Source: Pseudorasbora parva (Eukaryota; Chordata; Actinopteri; Cypriniformes; Gobionidae). From it: 64,000 nucleotides of DNA. The position numbers and the translations under genes are program-made. This document shows positions 50,531 to 63,714 of the stretch, piece after piece. Numbering within the stretch: the stretch's first letter is position 1; every line of letters starts with the position of its first letter. The stretch is from positions 7,782,047 through 7,846,046 of the forward strand of contig NC_090184.1 in assembly GCF_024679245.1 (NCBI RefSeq), read 5' to 3'. The notes under the pieces were generated by a model, which saw nothing but the letters and a program-made list of their open reading frames with translations, was not told the DNA's origin and did not search any database.

Positions 50531-51277
50531 GGATATATTAGGCAGCAAGGAATATTTTGCCCTTAAAGTGTTGAATGTTAATGGGATTTTAATCTAAAAA
50601 GGTCTAGTAGCTAATTAACTTTTCAAATATTATCACTTTACTTCACAGTAATATTTTTTGGGATTTTTGCCAAGTGCAATATTTTTTGTATTATTTTTTC
50701 CCAATAACAGAATAGAAACACAATGAATAATACTTATAAACTTACTTGATGATAATAATAAAAATAATCAGAAAAATGTGAGAAGAAGAAAATGTCTTAT
50801 CACCGTGAGGTAAAACAAACGTTGTCAGAAAATGAATAAAACATTTTAATAGAAACAAATTCTAGGTAAAACAATTTCTTTATTAAATTAAATTCATTTG
50901 AATTAAGACGAATGGAGACAATGAATCAAATGAGGAATGAAATATTTTTAAATACTATATTGTTTTGCATTCCATATTTGAAGATCTATCAAATAATGTG
51001 TGTTCAAGTCAATACTGTTTCTTTTTTTAATTCTTTTTTATAGCATTTTTCGAAATATGCATCGTTTTAAAGCAGCTTTACAGAAAGTCGTACTGTTAAA
51101 TAAGTAATGACTTAGTGCTTTACCATGGAGCAAGTGGCTGGGTGACATGACAATATAAACAAGTGATCCTCAAGTGATTTTAGATCAGGGTATCCTGATA
51201 ATGACCCGTATGTCCTTCAGGAAATGCTGATTATAAATAAATACTGTAATTAACACAACCAACCGTTCACTCCGCAG
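50531..51277. other. frmd3 intron before the last exon
   Basis: AT-rich. A scrap of the 33549-type repeat lies at 51020-51130. The acceptor for the last exon is at 51271-51277. Confidence 0.35.
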
Positions 51278-51930
51278 GGCTCTCGGCTTTGAAAGAATCG
51301 GTTCATCTGTCCCCACTGAAAGCGTCGGTCACTCCTGAGGAAGCAGAGATGGAGGAGAGGGAAAACCACGGTCAGGAGAGACGCGAAGACGAGGCAGCCA
51401 ATAGGACGAGAGCAGACGAGGAAAGGAGAGAGATACATGTAGACAACGAAGACGATGAGTGCAGCGCTCTCACCATATCTGACACGGCCTACAGCCCGTG
51501 CGCCAGCATGGTGCCGACCCCAGTGGAAGATGGTCAGGGCGGCCTAGACCTGCTGTTCCAGAGCCCCGCGCGCTTGCTGAAGGAGCTGCACGCCGATCCG
51601 GAAATGCAGATGGAGCTTCAGGAAGAGAGGCAGAGGGAACTTGCCAGAGAGGCGCATCGCCGGTCGCTGTGTAACCCGTCGAGCGGGCGGCAGCAGATGC
51701 AGGCCTGCCTGCGCAGCGCCGCCCGTCTGGTGGTGATGGCCACCGGCCTCCTCATGGTTCTGCTTCCCCTCCTCCTCGTCCTGCTGGAGTCGGACCTGGA
51801 CATCTCGTTCTTGCATGACATCCGCCAGACGCCCGAGTTTGAGCAGTTCCACTACGAGTACTACTGCCCCCTGCGACGCTGGTTCCTCTGCAAACTCGAA
51901 CTCATAACGGAGCAGCTATGGGGCGACTGA
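51278..51930 (+). CDS. frmd3: frmd3 last coding exon: acidic linker, transmembrane anchor, tail
   Basis: The exon starts after ccgcag with two bases completing Gly, then encodes 216 residues to a TGA at 51928-51930. About the first 100 residues are acidic and charged (EEAEMEERENHG, DNEDDECSALTISDTAYSP, PTPVEDG). A basic patch (around RRSLC, RQQMQ) precedes one hydrophobic helix, LVVMATGLLMVLLPLLLVLL. The tail ESDLDISFLHDIRQTPEFEQ, FHYEYYCPLRRW is the most conserved C-terminal block of FRMD3/FRMD5. This exon is much more GC- and CpG-rich than its surroundings. An upstream in-frame TTG is not a start, because the exon is internal to the message. Confidence 0.92.
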
Positions 51931-52587
51931 GGCCCAGCATCCTACAGGAACTACAGGGAACGGGGGCGGGAATGAAATGGAAAGGGCAGGTTTGCTCTCC
52001 TACATTACATGATTTATCCATTCCCATCTTTTGCAAATCCTGACATTACGTTTTCATAACTGAGGCAGTGTCCCGGCTGTAGTTTTCTAGTGTTATAAGT
52101 AGCAGTAGACAGCAGCATGTGCCTGTTGAAGGTCTCAGGCGGTTCATAAAGGGTGTACAAAAAGCACAGCTCTGATAGAAGTGCATCTTACATTTCAACA
52201 TTGACAGTGGATATGTACGCCTTTTCATTCATTTCACATGCCTGTTGTCATTAAAAAGGTATCAATCAGGGTCCAAAATTAACTTTTTGCCTTGCCTGTC
52301 AATGGAAAATAATTCTGTAAAAAAATGCATCCAGGTTTCCACAAAAATATTAAGCAGCACAACTGTTTACGTTTACATTTCTGCATTTGGCAGACGCTTC
52401 TATCCGACGGGACTTAAATTGCATTTGATGTTTTGTTTTCAACATTGATAAAAATTAGAATTGTTTCTTGACACTGAAAACTGATGTAATGGAGTCATTT
52501 ACGTTTTAAACATTTGCAAACAGATAACAGTAAAAACTTTAATATTTCACACTAATACTGTTTTTACTACATTTTGGATTAAATAAA
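51931..52587 (+). other. frmd3: probable frmd3 3' untranslated region
   Basis: After the stop codon the sequence is AT-rich, has no coding exon and holds no obvious transposon. The first AATAAA on this strand, at 52582-52587, is a plausible polyadenylation signal. Others (for example near 53042) belong to a MITE. No transcript evidence is available. Confidence 0.4.
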
Positions 52588-53017
52588 TGCAGGCTTGGTA
52601 AAAGAGTTATTTTAAAAACTGTGGAAAATCTTTCCAATCCCAAACTTTTGGAATGTATTGTGTATTTATATATTTGCACAAAATAGGAGTGTGGTTTGAT
52701 TACAAGTCAGCTCTGAATTTCGCCGTAAGAATCAATGGTTTTAAAAAAAGAATCAATTCTTATACTAGACAATTTTGACTTGACTCTTTTGAGGTGACTT
52801 CCCATCAGCTCAAGCATTACATAATAGTGAATCTCTGTAAAACACCATCTCTCACAAACAAAATTATGACTCATATTTCTCCTTTGCTGGCTTAATGGCA
52901 GGAATTTGACCCAAAATGGCTTCTTAGCTTAATTTCTGATGATAAATTTGTTTATCTGAGGCAAAATCTTTTCTTTCTGTTTGTATCTGTCTGATTCACT
53001 TTCACTCAGGTTCAGAG

Positions 53018-53478
53018 GTCATGGAAGCTTGTTTCCGCCACTCAATAAAAAATAAAAAAGATACACTGTAAAACAAAAAAGTTCCTGCCTTAATTTTTTT
53101 AAGTACAATCAACTTGGATCTTTATTTCAACTTAAATTAAATTAAACTGACTGCTTGTGTAACTGAAAATTGCTTAACTTTTTTTGATGAGTTAAAGCAA
53201 ATGTTGACAACTTATTGATCATAAAAGTTTATTTTTAAGACATTTTATCTAAAAAAAATTGTATTGCAATTCTGAGAATAAAAGTGTGAATTGCGAGATA
53301 TAAACTCGTAATTCTGGCTTTTTTTTTCTTGCAAGTATGATATTAACTCAGAATTGCGTGTTATAAAGTTGAAATTGTGAAATATAAACGTGCAACTGCA
53401 AGAAAAACTTCAGAATTGTGAGACAAAAAGTCGCAATTGCCTTTTTCCTTTTTTATTCTGTGGCGGAAACGAGCTTCC
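53018..53478. mobile_element. MITE with nested repeat
   Basis: The ends gaagcttgtttccgccactc and tgtggcggaaacgagcttcc are inverted copies. The interior contains a second, shorter repeat (53067-53260, acactgtaaaacaaaaaag) and degenerate aattctgag words. Confidence 0.6.
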
Positions 53479-54703
53479 GTAAGGAGGTCGCTGCTTAAAC
53501 GATGCATTAGGTTACTTGACTAGCAAAACTAACCTTCAAAACACTCACTTCTTCACCAAAGCCAATTTTTCCATTCACATTTGATGCTTACCAAAGTAAA
53601 TTTTGGACCCTTATACCCGTTTCAGTGTGAAATCCTGTATAAAGAGTTCATTTCAAATGATTTGATGTCTTTGACTCAATCAACCTCCATAACAACACAA
53701 ATAAAAAGCATGTCAAAATGTAGAAGAGGCACAGGCAGGTAATGAGCTCGAACCCGCTTCAACATATCAACGTATTCTGTAAAATCGAATCAGCCATTAA
53801 GACAAGCAGATTTTGACCTCAGAACACTGTATTGGAATAAACGTTCTCAGCCTCTCACTGAGCAACACGCACACACACACACACACACGCAAACACACAC
53901 ACAGATATGAGAGCGAGGGCAAGCTATACATGCTAAAACTTAATATCTGTTTTTAAATTTTTATAAATTTTTATGTGACGCTAACAGTTACTTATATTTT
54001 TCAGCAAAAAAAAACCTAAGTTAACTTATTTAAAATGATTTACACTAAAAGGTGGTATAGAAGTGAAATATTTTTTATTATCGCCAGTAGTTTAGCTTAA
54101 AATGCTGTGCTGTGTTTTTATATAGAATAGCACAAAATATAAAACAGATTTTGATTTAATTTTTTCAGATTTTCAGATGTCATGAGCAGATGTAGGAACT
54201 CTTATAAAACGGATCACTGTAATATACATAAACACAAAAAAACATAACAAAAATGCATGAAATACCACAAATTCACACATTACACATAATTAAAGAACAT
54301 AAGTGCTGTGTTAATATCCTTATGGGGAACTCAAAAGATTGAACTTATTGAAACAATGAAAGTGCTGCTTGTAAAATTTACTTTACAAACTGTCCATTTG
54401 GCCCAAAAACATTGTGAAATCTACATTTCATTTGCACAGTTGGCTCTTCTTTATACTTATCTTTTATTTCATTTTGATTGTGTAAATTGTATCAGTGAAG
54501 GGTTACAGTCTCTCTTGCAGCACACAACTTGATTTTATTCATGGGGAATTGATCGAATCATGAAATGTTTTTGTCCCTGATTAATTTCCCTTTGGATAAC
54601 TTGTTTAACAAAAAAAGTGAAAAAGTTATATCCCCATGCATGCCAAACCAGAAAGAAACTCTGATGGCTTGTTCCATTGACACGTTTTATGTATGTAATT
54701 AAA
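53479..54703. other. downstream of frmd3, nothing recognised
   Basis: AT-rich with a short (CA)n run at 53866-53900. No coding signal. Confidence 0.3.
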
Positions 54704-54882
54704 GGGCTAGTTCACCAAAAAGTTTAATTCTCTCATCAATTATTTATCCTCATGCCATCCCCAATGTACAGTATATGACTTTCTTTCTTCAGATGAACTT
54801 AAATGAAGATTTGTCGGAAATTTGACTTGAAAAAAACCACACACCGTGATAATCTATATGACCACAGTGGATGAATCAGTTA

Positions 54883-55048
54883 CACTTTATATTGATCGGT
54901 CCACTTTAGACATTCTACTAACTAAGTAACTTTGCAAATAACTATCATTATAGTACACTGTTAGGTTAGGGAGAAGTAAAATATGTTGACATATAGTTCT
55001 TGTAGTTAGTAGAATGTCTAAAGTAGACCATCAAAATAAAGTATTACT
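54883..55048. mobile_element. 165-bp MITE
   Basis: Inverted ends agttacactttatattgatc / tcaaaataaagtattact and tccactttagacattctac / agaatgtctaaagtagacca. Confidence 0.65.
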
Positions 55049-55185
55049 GATGAATCAATGTATTCTGAAGAGAAACGATACGTGTCAGAAAAAAACTAAT
55101 ATGTTTAACTTGTAACATATAAATTATTGCTTCCAGTCTACTGTCATACAAGTGTTCATATGAGGGACATTCTGACATATGACAT

Positions 55186-57240
55186 ACAGTCATGGTCAGA
55201 ATTATTGGCTCCCTTAGTAAATATGATGTAAGATCACATGAAATAAATGTTTCTCCAGTGTATGTTGGCCACAATTATTGGCACCCCTAGAAATGTATGA
55301 GTAAAATATCTCTAAAGTATATTTCCATTTATATTTCCATGTTTAGCACACCAGGGTGACTAAGAACATTAAAGTATCCAGCCATGACTTCCTGTTTCAC
55401 AGGAGTATAAATATAAGTAAGCACAACGGCCAAATTCCCTTAATCATTCATCACAATGAGTAAAACCACAGAATATAGTTTTGATGTGCAGCAAAAGGAT
55501 GTTTAGCTTCACAAAATAGAAAGAAGTAGTAAAGGAAGAGCTAAAGCATTGAAAATCCCCATTTCCACTATCAGGACAATTAAGAAGTTCAATAAATGAA
55601 AGATGTTACGAATCTGCCTGGAAGAGGATGTGTGTATATATCGTCCTAATGCACGGCGAGGAGGAGAGTTTGAGTTTCTTTTTCAAACAATAAAGTGTGT
55701 GCAACTTAAAAATAAGCAGATTAATGCATTTTGTTTAAGGCCAAAAATGAGAACCAATGAGCTATATAGAATAACCAGAAGGTAGGAGTATAGCCTTATT
55801 TATTAGCTAGGTTGGATATGTCGTTGAGAACACTGTTTTGAAGATAAAACTATTGTTGTTATTGCAAAACAATGTTTTCAGACAGTGAAATAAAAACGAC
55901 TTTTTGTCATTACTTTAATGGCTCGCCATGGCAACACCGTTTGAGCTAACATCCCCTACATCACCACATGTTGTTTGGGAGGGTTTAAAGAAAAATCCTC
56001 CTCGCTCATCCAGAAACAAACTCCAGCATATTCCGTTGTCAGACTAGCCTAATGTGGTCATACTCAATTCTGGTCAGAATATGAGTCTGAAACTGCTCCA
56101 TCAGGCTGTGGTTATGGGACGTGTTTCAACCGAACCAGGAAAGACATCAATTGGATAGAACTACAACCAATCAGAGCAACAAAGCGACGCGTAATGTTAG
56201 TTGTCAAATGTCAACAGACCTCAACTGCACTGTGTTGCAAAGTCTGCGTTTTTTTCCGCGGGGTGTTTTCCATGTCCACGGGTTGAAGCGATATCAATTA
56301 TGCGATATATAGACTAGGAACACGAATTTTAGCAGGCAACCTTGCCAAAATAACATTTTACCCCCCAAATGCCTTTTTTTCTGGAGAACCTCCCTTAAGA
56401 AGCTATTGTTTTGAGCTAGTAGTTGGCGGGTTTTGTTGTAAAAACTTGGCATGCCTGTCTGCACGCACGCTGGAATAAACAACCTTTGCCAGTGTTGTAA
56501 AAAAAAAAAGATTTTAAGGATAAACAGTTACTTACCAACATGATCATCATTTCAGGAGAAATAGTGAAGGTGAATGCAGATACAAACAAGCTCTCCGTTT
56601 AGGATTTGAACAAATTAAATCAAAGCGCCTTTAGTGACGTGGATGATTACATTACTGTTGATCATCTGTCCATCATCGTCTAAAGCCCGCCCTGATGATT
56701 TCATTGGTTCAAACAGTTTCTGTTCGGGCATAATTACTCCTCTATGGATCAAGTCCAGACCGAACTGCCCGAGCTCAACGACTGGAGCTTTAAATGGGAC
56801 CTGGTTCTGTGTTCAGATGTAAAAAAAAAGTTTTTTGGCAGCAAACCCACCAGATGTGTTTGGTGCAAACAGGGATAAAAAGTACCCCATGCCCACGGTT
56901 AAATATACAGCTAGGTCTTTAATGTTGTGGGCCTTTTTTTTTTGCTGGAGGTCCTGGACATCTTGTTCAGATTCATGGTATCATGGATTCTAGCAAATAC
57001 CGAAAAATCACAACCTGATGGCCTCTGGAAATCTTATAATGGGCCATGGTTGGATCTTTTATCAGGACAATGATCTAAAACAAACATCAAAATCAACACA
57101 CGGATGTGTCACAGAACACAAAATGAAGACCCCCAATTATTTTACTTCAATAAAACACACTTATGTTACAAGTCACAACGTCCCTGACACAATCACTTGT
57201 ATGACAGTAAACCAGAAGCAATGATTGATCCTTAAAAGAG
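55186..57240 (+). pseudogene. Tc1-like element, interrupted
   Basis: The terminus tacagtcatggtcagaatta is followed at 55456 by MSKTTEYSFDVQQKDV and a helix-turn-helix-like KALKIPISTIRTIKKF. Tc1-like sequence continues to about 55672. Unrelated sequence (about 55673-56828) replaces part of the middle. The end resumes with tggcagcaaacccaccagat and a QDNDLKQTSKS segment near 57070, equivalent to the second catalytic Asp region. The right terminus is gone. Confidence 0.6.
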
Positions 57241-57497
57241 TTTCAAAGATTAGTGTTTTTCTTACAACTATCATTTGGCTTCAGAAGACATTGATTCATC
57301 CACTGGGACCGTATGTGGTTTTTCAAGCGTCAAACAACTGGCACCCATTCACCATTCGCTCACAGAGATGGATTATTTTCCTAATATAAAATCATGTGTG
57401 TTTATCTGAAGAAAGAAAGTCAAATACATTGGGGATGGTATGAGGGTGAGTAAATGATGGGACAATTTTCCTTTTTGGGTGAACCATCCCTTTAAGA

Positions 57498-58128
57498 TGA
57501 TGATAACACATGGCATGATTACATTTGTGTGTCCTTCAGCGGTCCAGGATCAGACTGACGCTGATCTTCCTGATACAGGGCTCTGACCACATCCACATCA
57601 GCTAATCAAATTAACGCGGCTACTTGTGATGCAAATCCGATGTCACATCTGTTGCTGAGGTGATAGCAAAAGGGCTAATGACACATTTCTGTCAATGCAT
57701 CACGCTCAAATGTATTGAGTTCTATATAAAAAAAACCCTGATCGCTGATATTTACTGTCTAATAGCAGGTGGCTCTCTCAGGAACGTATGTCAAATACCG
57801 AAGGATCTTTAAAAAGCTGTTTATTTTCTGATAAAAAAGAAAAGAAAAGTAAATAAAACAAATATGCATATTAGCAGGCAGGCATTTATATGGATATGTT
57901 ACCGCAGAGAAAATATTTGATTGCTATTGTATGTTATTTGTGTCTCACTGTGTGGTTGATATTCCTACAGGCTCATATTTAATCATTATATTACCATTAC
58001 AATATGTGCATCGTCAAATCAAAATCAGAATAACGCAACACTTACATACTGCATAAGGTTGTGATTTAGTGATTGTTCATTGATGTAAATTCATATTTCT
58101 TATTAATATTTTTTATAACATTGTATAT
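57498..58128. other. intergenic, nothing recognised
   Basis: No open frame with gene-like features and no repeat that I can name. Confidence 0.3.
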
Positions 58129-58518
58129 TCACTACCAGTCAAATCTTGGACACACACACTTGACAGAATTTTTCATTTTATTAATATCAGTAGTTAATAT
58201 GAATTCATATAATTTATTAGCATTAATTTATACTGATATTTCAATACTATTAAATATCAGTATTATATTGACAAATAATATTTCAATAATATTGAAATTA
58301 AAAAAGAATAAACATTTGGACCCAACGTAACTAAATGCATAGTCTATGGCGCAGGTGCACTTTTGCTAGTTTACCGACAGGAAAAAACGGGCAGCACAAC
58401 GGGCTCGTGCTCCAAAAGGGTTGTACTTAGTCTCGTAAAAAGGCATGGGTGTGTTTTGGGCGTAACGTGCAATAAACCAATCAGAGACTCAATAAACCGA
58501 GTCTCATATCCCATTCCT

Positions 58519-58901
58519 TTTAAAGGAAGTGTATGCAAGATTGTGGCCAAAACTGGTACTGCAGTTGTATCCCCTCTCCCCCTGACTCGATAGGCTGCAG
58601 GATCTGCAGGAGCGTTTGTAGATCTGCAGCTGTGGTAACTAGAGCAGATCTGGCAACCCGGATGCCCAAACACTACTGACTTCATGATTGGTCGGTAGGT
58701 GGAGGGCGGAGCTTCAGGCCAAAACATGTCAACATCAGTTGAGGGCTGCAACAACAACTTTTAAATGACAATATCCTGACCGGACTACTGTTGTCAGTGA
58801 TAGAAGTATTTGAAATGAACATGATTTCTTAATGTCTAGTGATATATCAGGGACATTTTAGGATTAATTGAAATAAATTTCTTACATACAGGTCCTTTAA
58901 A
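58519..58901. mobile_element. MITE, second full-length copy
   Basis: Same family and orientation as 47149-47568, with ends TTTAAAGGAAGTGTATGCAAG and CTTACATACAGGTCCTTTAAA. It is 383 bp because of a small internal deletion. Confidence 0.8.
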
Positions 58902-59478
58902 AACCAGCTGTGGTGGATTCACTATTTACATTGCGGAATTTGCGAGCAGAAAGACTGAATCCTTCTCCAGAGAGGAATCCTTTTATTTTTAATATTTGGC
59001 ATGTTTGTGTGCTACTGCGCATCCCTGTGTGTGTAATAAGCAGAGTGTGCGTCCGTTGTGCACCCGCCTATAGGCACATATTACTAACACGCCCTTTAAA
59101 TAACACAAAAAATACTGCACTGTTGACTTTAGAGCAAGTTTTTTTCTGGTCAATGGCACAGGCGTTTTCAGTTGACTCAAAATAGCAACGCAGCAACAAT
59201 GCGCCTGAACACTCCTGTTTTCAGACCAGGCATGGATGCGTGAACAGATGGTCGCGAGCGCATTTGCTCTTTAAACAACGTGCTGGACGTGAAAATGATA
59301 ACTGCGTCGAGCTGAAACTAGAAAAAAACACTTGCGTCAAACCTGGCGTTGCATTGCCTTATGTGTCTTTGACTACTATACTCAAACTGATCTTTTGATA
59401 CAATGCACTGTGTAAATTGTTTACATTTTACTTACGTATCTGACGCAGAAGTATAAATTGGGCTTTAGTTTGTCCATT

Positions 59479-59700
59479 AAGTCAAGTCAAGTCAACTTTA
59501 TTCATATAGCGCTTTTACAAGTCCAATTGTTTCAAAGCAGCTTCACAGTGTTAACAGGAAGGTAATGCAACAGAATTTGATTCGGCTGTACTGTTGTTCT
59601 GGAGAAAAATATCAGTGATGTTATCCAGATAATTTAAATGATCATATAGTGTCAAAGCGAGCAGATCGGTAATATATTTATATTAATATATATATTATGT
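59479..59700 (+). repeat. dispersed repeat (33549 family)
   Basis: Starts aagtcaagtcaagtcaactt and matches the 33549 copy through cagaatttgattcggctgta. Confidence 0.75.
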
Positions 59701-59994
59701 TATAATATGTATTTATTTTATTTTATTTTGTTTACAGACTTTCATAGACAACCTAGGAATTCGGGGAAGGTCTCGTTGTTGTTGTTTTTTTTATTAACAT
59801 TGGCAATAAAAAGCAATTAATTAGTGCTGTGAAATCGTGTTAATCGATTAATCGAATGTTAATCACATTCAACATAAAGGTTTGTGTTTGCATATATATA
59901 TATATAGTGTGTGTGTGTGTGTGTACTGTGTATAATTAATATGCATTTATAAATATACACAACCATGTATATATTGAAAAATGTGTAAACTGAA

Positions 59995-59997
<3 letters not shown>

Positions 59998-60060
<63 letters not shown>
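59998..60060. repeat. (AT)n microsatellite
   Basis: About 31 at units. Confidence 0.95.
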
Positions 60061-60065
<5 letters not shown>

Positions 60066-60468
60066 ACATACATGCAAATATTTCAAAAATGTTTGTGTGT
60101 ATCCAAATGTACATAATTATACACAGTACATACACATTAATAATTCCATTAATTGATTTCATGGCACAATGATTAATACACAGAAATTCTTACAAATAGC
60201 TCCGTTAAACATTTATGTTTTTATCTAATGGCTTATGGATAAATGTTCTGAAAAAAAGTTAATTAAAACATACATTTGTGTAACTTCGAGTTGGAGTGGA
60301 TAGTAAAGAAAAAACTAAATCTAGCTCATTTTTAAATTGAATTTGCAATGTTATCTTGTCAGTACACAATTCAATGTGTTATTTCATAGTGGTTTCATTA
60401 TGTCATATTTTAGAATTAAAAAGAACAAGTGTGTCCAAACTTTCCACTGGTAGTGTGTACGTCCTCAT

Positions 60469-62464
60469 ACACTGAACATTAAAACACAGACTAGTTGTCC
60501 TTCTGCATGTATACGGCTGTAAATACTGTCAAAAGAAAACGTCACTCTCATTTCAAGTGTCTGACCTTGTGGATTCAACTAGCTCAAGTCTTATTTGTAT
60601 ATGATCATAGGACTATGAAAAGAACATAAAGGCTTTTTTCTACCTGCGTTCAGGTTTCTCTGGACTTTCAGCTCAGGGTTGAGTCATAATAATCGATGGG
60701 TTCATGAAATAGACAATAATATAAATAAGACATTAATGCTTTGATCGGATGCTGCTGTGTAAGTTGTAGTTCTCATTGTAATAAAAAAACCATCACTTTT
60801 AGTATGTGGAAAATGTAGATAATAGATAGTCATGCTTTGTGCTTTAATGTGTGTTATCATGACCAATGAAACCAGAGAAGCAGTGGACACATTCAGTCAA
60901 ACCGCTAGATAAAGCCAGTGATCGCCAACTTCATTCGTGTTATGGCAGGCAATAGCAGGTCGACTGGATTTGCCCATTATCCTGAACATATCCTATCGTA
61001 TATTGTAGTGTGGCAAAATATAAATGTCCAAACTCATTTGAATTGGCCAGAGGGTAAACCTATTTCATACAGCTTTCAGAAATGTCATGCACTGGAACTT
61101 GCTGTTTATTGTTTTTGTAGCCTTGCTATTCTGTTGCATGATGGGACACCAAGATCTCAACGGAACCCTTCGTTTTGTCTCGTATGTTTGATGGAAGTGA
61201 TTTTATTTGCCACAACACTGCACATTGATAGAAATATATTTTTTAAAGGTTTTTTTATGCCAGCAAATGTTGACGGAACCAACAATTTCCATGTTTTCAA
61301 ATATTCTTTATTAATTCATTAATTGCAGAACATTTGCTAAATGTAATGTGTTTGAGTATTTTTGCAAAGCCTGTCAAAAACATCCTATCAGAGTCCTAAT
61401 TTACCCCAAAAGACTGGAAAAACAACAACAATAAATCTTTAGCAAACTATTAATATTAATTATTAGTATTAAGAACATTAAACGTATTAAACGATGGGGA
61501 AAGACAAATTGATTGATATAGTATTTCTACATCATGGCAGTGTTTGTGATTAAACAGAAATATTGTCTTTCATTGCTCTCATTACAGTAATGAGGATCAT
61601 CATTAATGAGAATCATCCGGACGCATTACCGTAATGAGGATTCGGGAGGGAAATGTCCGTAATTATCCTGAGCATAATGTCACAATGCAAAAAAATCTTA
61701 ATGGTCCTATTAATAGACTATGTAAAATACATTCTTTTTCATGTTTTCAGGATGAAATATGACCTGGAAAAGTGAAATTCACCCCTTTGGTGAACACCCT
61801 GTATAGAGTTGACTGGCCTGGTTAATTCTGTACTCTGATATAAAAGAAAAAAATCACTAATTCTTGTTCAAGATCTTGATCAGTGTTTTGCGGCAAAAAA
61901 AAAACAAAAAAAAAACCCAGATGATTCTTACATAGCATGGCTAAACATAAAACAAACTCATTGCCCTTTAACCCCCCTCCACACACACACACACACACAC
62001 ACACTGATAATTATACAGTAAAACAAGATCATATGCAAATTAACTGAACATTTGTAAAATGCGTGTACAATTTTTTCTTTTCCTTTAGAGGTTTAAAATC
62101 TTTTGGAGTGTTGATTTCAGAGTATGTGAAATGTGTTCTGTTTGCATGTTTAGCAGCATTATTATAAATGTTTCAGTTTAAAACGGTCTGTCACTTAATT
62201 CCAAAATACAACTCTGGGAGTATCAAAAAAAACAACAACAAAAAAAAAAACAGTTCCCAGATTCACTGGGAATCGCCTTATTAAATTTGTAAAGTGATTT
62301 TTGATTGTTTATATGTTAATAAATGGAATTGTTTTATATGTTAGTACTGCCACAATAAAACTGGAGTGAAAACATTGCAGTCTTTATTTTTTTATTAAGA
62401 TTACAAATTTAAACCAACATTAATAAGCATGAAATAAGAATTACAGATGAGATATTAAGTCATT
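60469..62464. other. intergenic, nothing recognised
   Basis: A 134-codon open frame (60918-61322) lacks a convincing start, domain or splice context. A short (CA)n lies at 61981-62002. Confidence 0.3.
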
Positions 62465-62466
62465 GG

Positions 62467-62658
62467 GTTACACTTTATTTTAAGGTGTCTGTTACATAAG
62501 TACTGAGTAATATTATTAACTACATGTACTTAATATAAGATCGGATTAGGGTTTGGGTGAGGGTTAGCTGCATGTAATTATGCATAATTTACTGTTATTA
62601 CCATGTTAAGAACATGTAACATATGTAACAAGGACACTGTATAATAAAGTGTTACAGC
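62467..62658. mobile_element. 190-bp MITE
   Basis: Ends gttacactttattttaaggtg and caaggacactgtataataaag...tgttac are imperfect inverted repeats. Related words recur at 63550. Confidence 0.55.
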
Positions 62659-62711
62659 ACATTGACATTCATAGAAATGTGAATAGATTTAACATGTAAT
62701 AAATGTTATTC

Positions 62712-62843
<132 letters not shown>

Positions 62844-63394
62844 AGTGTGCTCTTTTTATTACAGAATATAATGTTGCATATATGTTGTGAACATACAAAA
62901 TCTGGTGTGCTCTTAGAAATGCATAAAGCAATGATAGTATAAGGATAAAAACATTAAAAGCTCGTCAATCTGTTTTAAAATGATTTCAGAGGCTTTCAAA
63001 AATGTTCTATAATTTAAAGCCACAAGACAAAAAATGGATCAAGCACAAGTTCCAGTTCTTTCAATAAATTCTGTCTTTTTTTCAGATGTTTTCTACATCT
63101 CTTCAGTTACACTAAGAAAGTTTAATTCAAAATACTTTTCACATTATTTCAGATTTCACATTCAGCAATTCAGGGCTGTTAAAAGCAACCCATGACACAT
63201 TTAGGAGACAGTCCAGAGGACAATACTTGAACACATTTAGCACAGTCAAATTCTCAAATGACACGGACAATCGCAAACCGGCATCTCCCATCTAATGTGA
63301 CTTGAATAAATAGTTGAATGGTCAAATATTTGATTAGCTCTACGTAGAAGCCTTGCGCCGTACCTGTCGCCGGGTCATGTGATGGGCACGTGCA

Positions 63395-63494
63395 TCAGCA
63401 GCAGTTTGGGTTGGACATCTTTTTGTTGTGATGTCCAGTCAGTTTGGCCACTGACACGGGCTCCTTGTACTGATCAGCATTCTTGGTCACCTCT
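63395..63494 (-). CDS. rasef: last coding exon of a Rab-like gene, probably rasef
   Basis: On the - strand a good acceptor (cctgtacttcag) is followed by one base and then EVTKNADQYKEPVSVAKLTG, HHNKKMSNPNCC and a TGA. A C-terminal Cys-Cys is the double geranylgeranylation signal of Rab GTPases. AREV-type starts and an LTG-NKK spacing resemble the end of RASEF (Ras and EF-hand domain protein), which neighbours FRMD3 in other vertebrates. The preceding exons lie beyond the window or beyond the minisatellite at 63715-64000. The assignment rests on a short peptide plus synteny. A different Rab-family gene is possible. Confidence 0.55.
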
Positions 63495-63714
63495 CTGAAG
63501 TACAGGAAAGAGAAAACACTTAACATGTGACTACATCACCTGGACCCACTTTATATTAGGTGACCTTAACTAACATGTACTAACATTTTAATGAATCATT
63601 TGATACAATGCACTTATCGTGTACATACATGTTTTTGCACTGTAATTGCATTTTTAAAATTAGCTGTTTGTAATTACATCTGTAATTAATTTCTGTATAT
63701 ATAAATTTAGACTG

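Larger units (their letters stand above)
54704..57497. mobile_element. nested composite in an outer foldback element
   Basis: The outer arms are ttaaagggctagttcaccaa...cacagtggatgaatca (54704-54880) and attgattcatccactggg...ttgggtgaaccatccctttaa (57290-57497). The loop contains a MITE (54883-55048) and a Tc1 fragment interrupted by other sequence. Confidence 0.65.
58129..60468. mobile_element. nested composite between mariner-like inverted ends
   Basis: attcactaccagtcaaatct tggacacaca at the left and tgtgtccaaactttccactggtagtgtgta at the right are inverted. Between them lie the MITE at 58519, the repeat at 59479 and an (AT)n tract. Confidence 0.5.

Noticed and set aside
51544..51852. - strand frame of 102 codons opposite the last frmd3 exon
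   Set aside because: Shadow of the GC-rich coding exon. The + strand has the conserved transmembrane and tail sequence.
60918..61322. 134-codon + strand open frame
   Set aside because: No domain, no repeated coding signature and no splice sites. It is likely chance in an AT-rich region.
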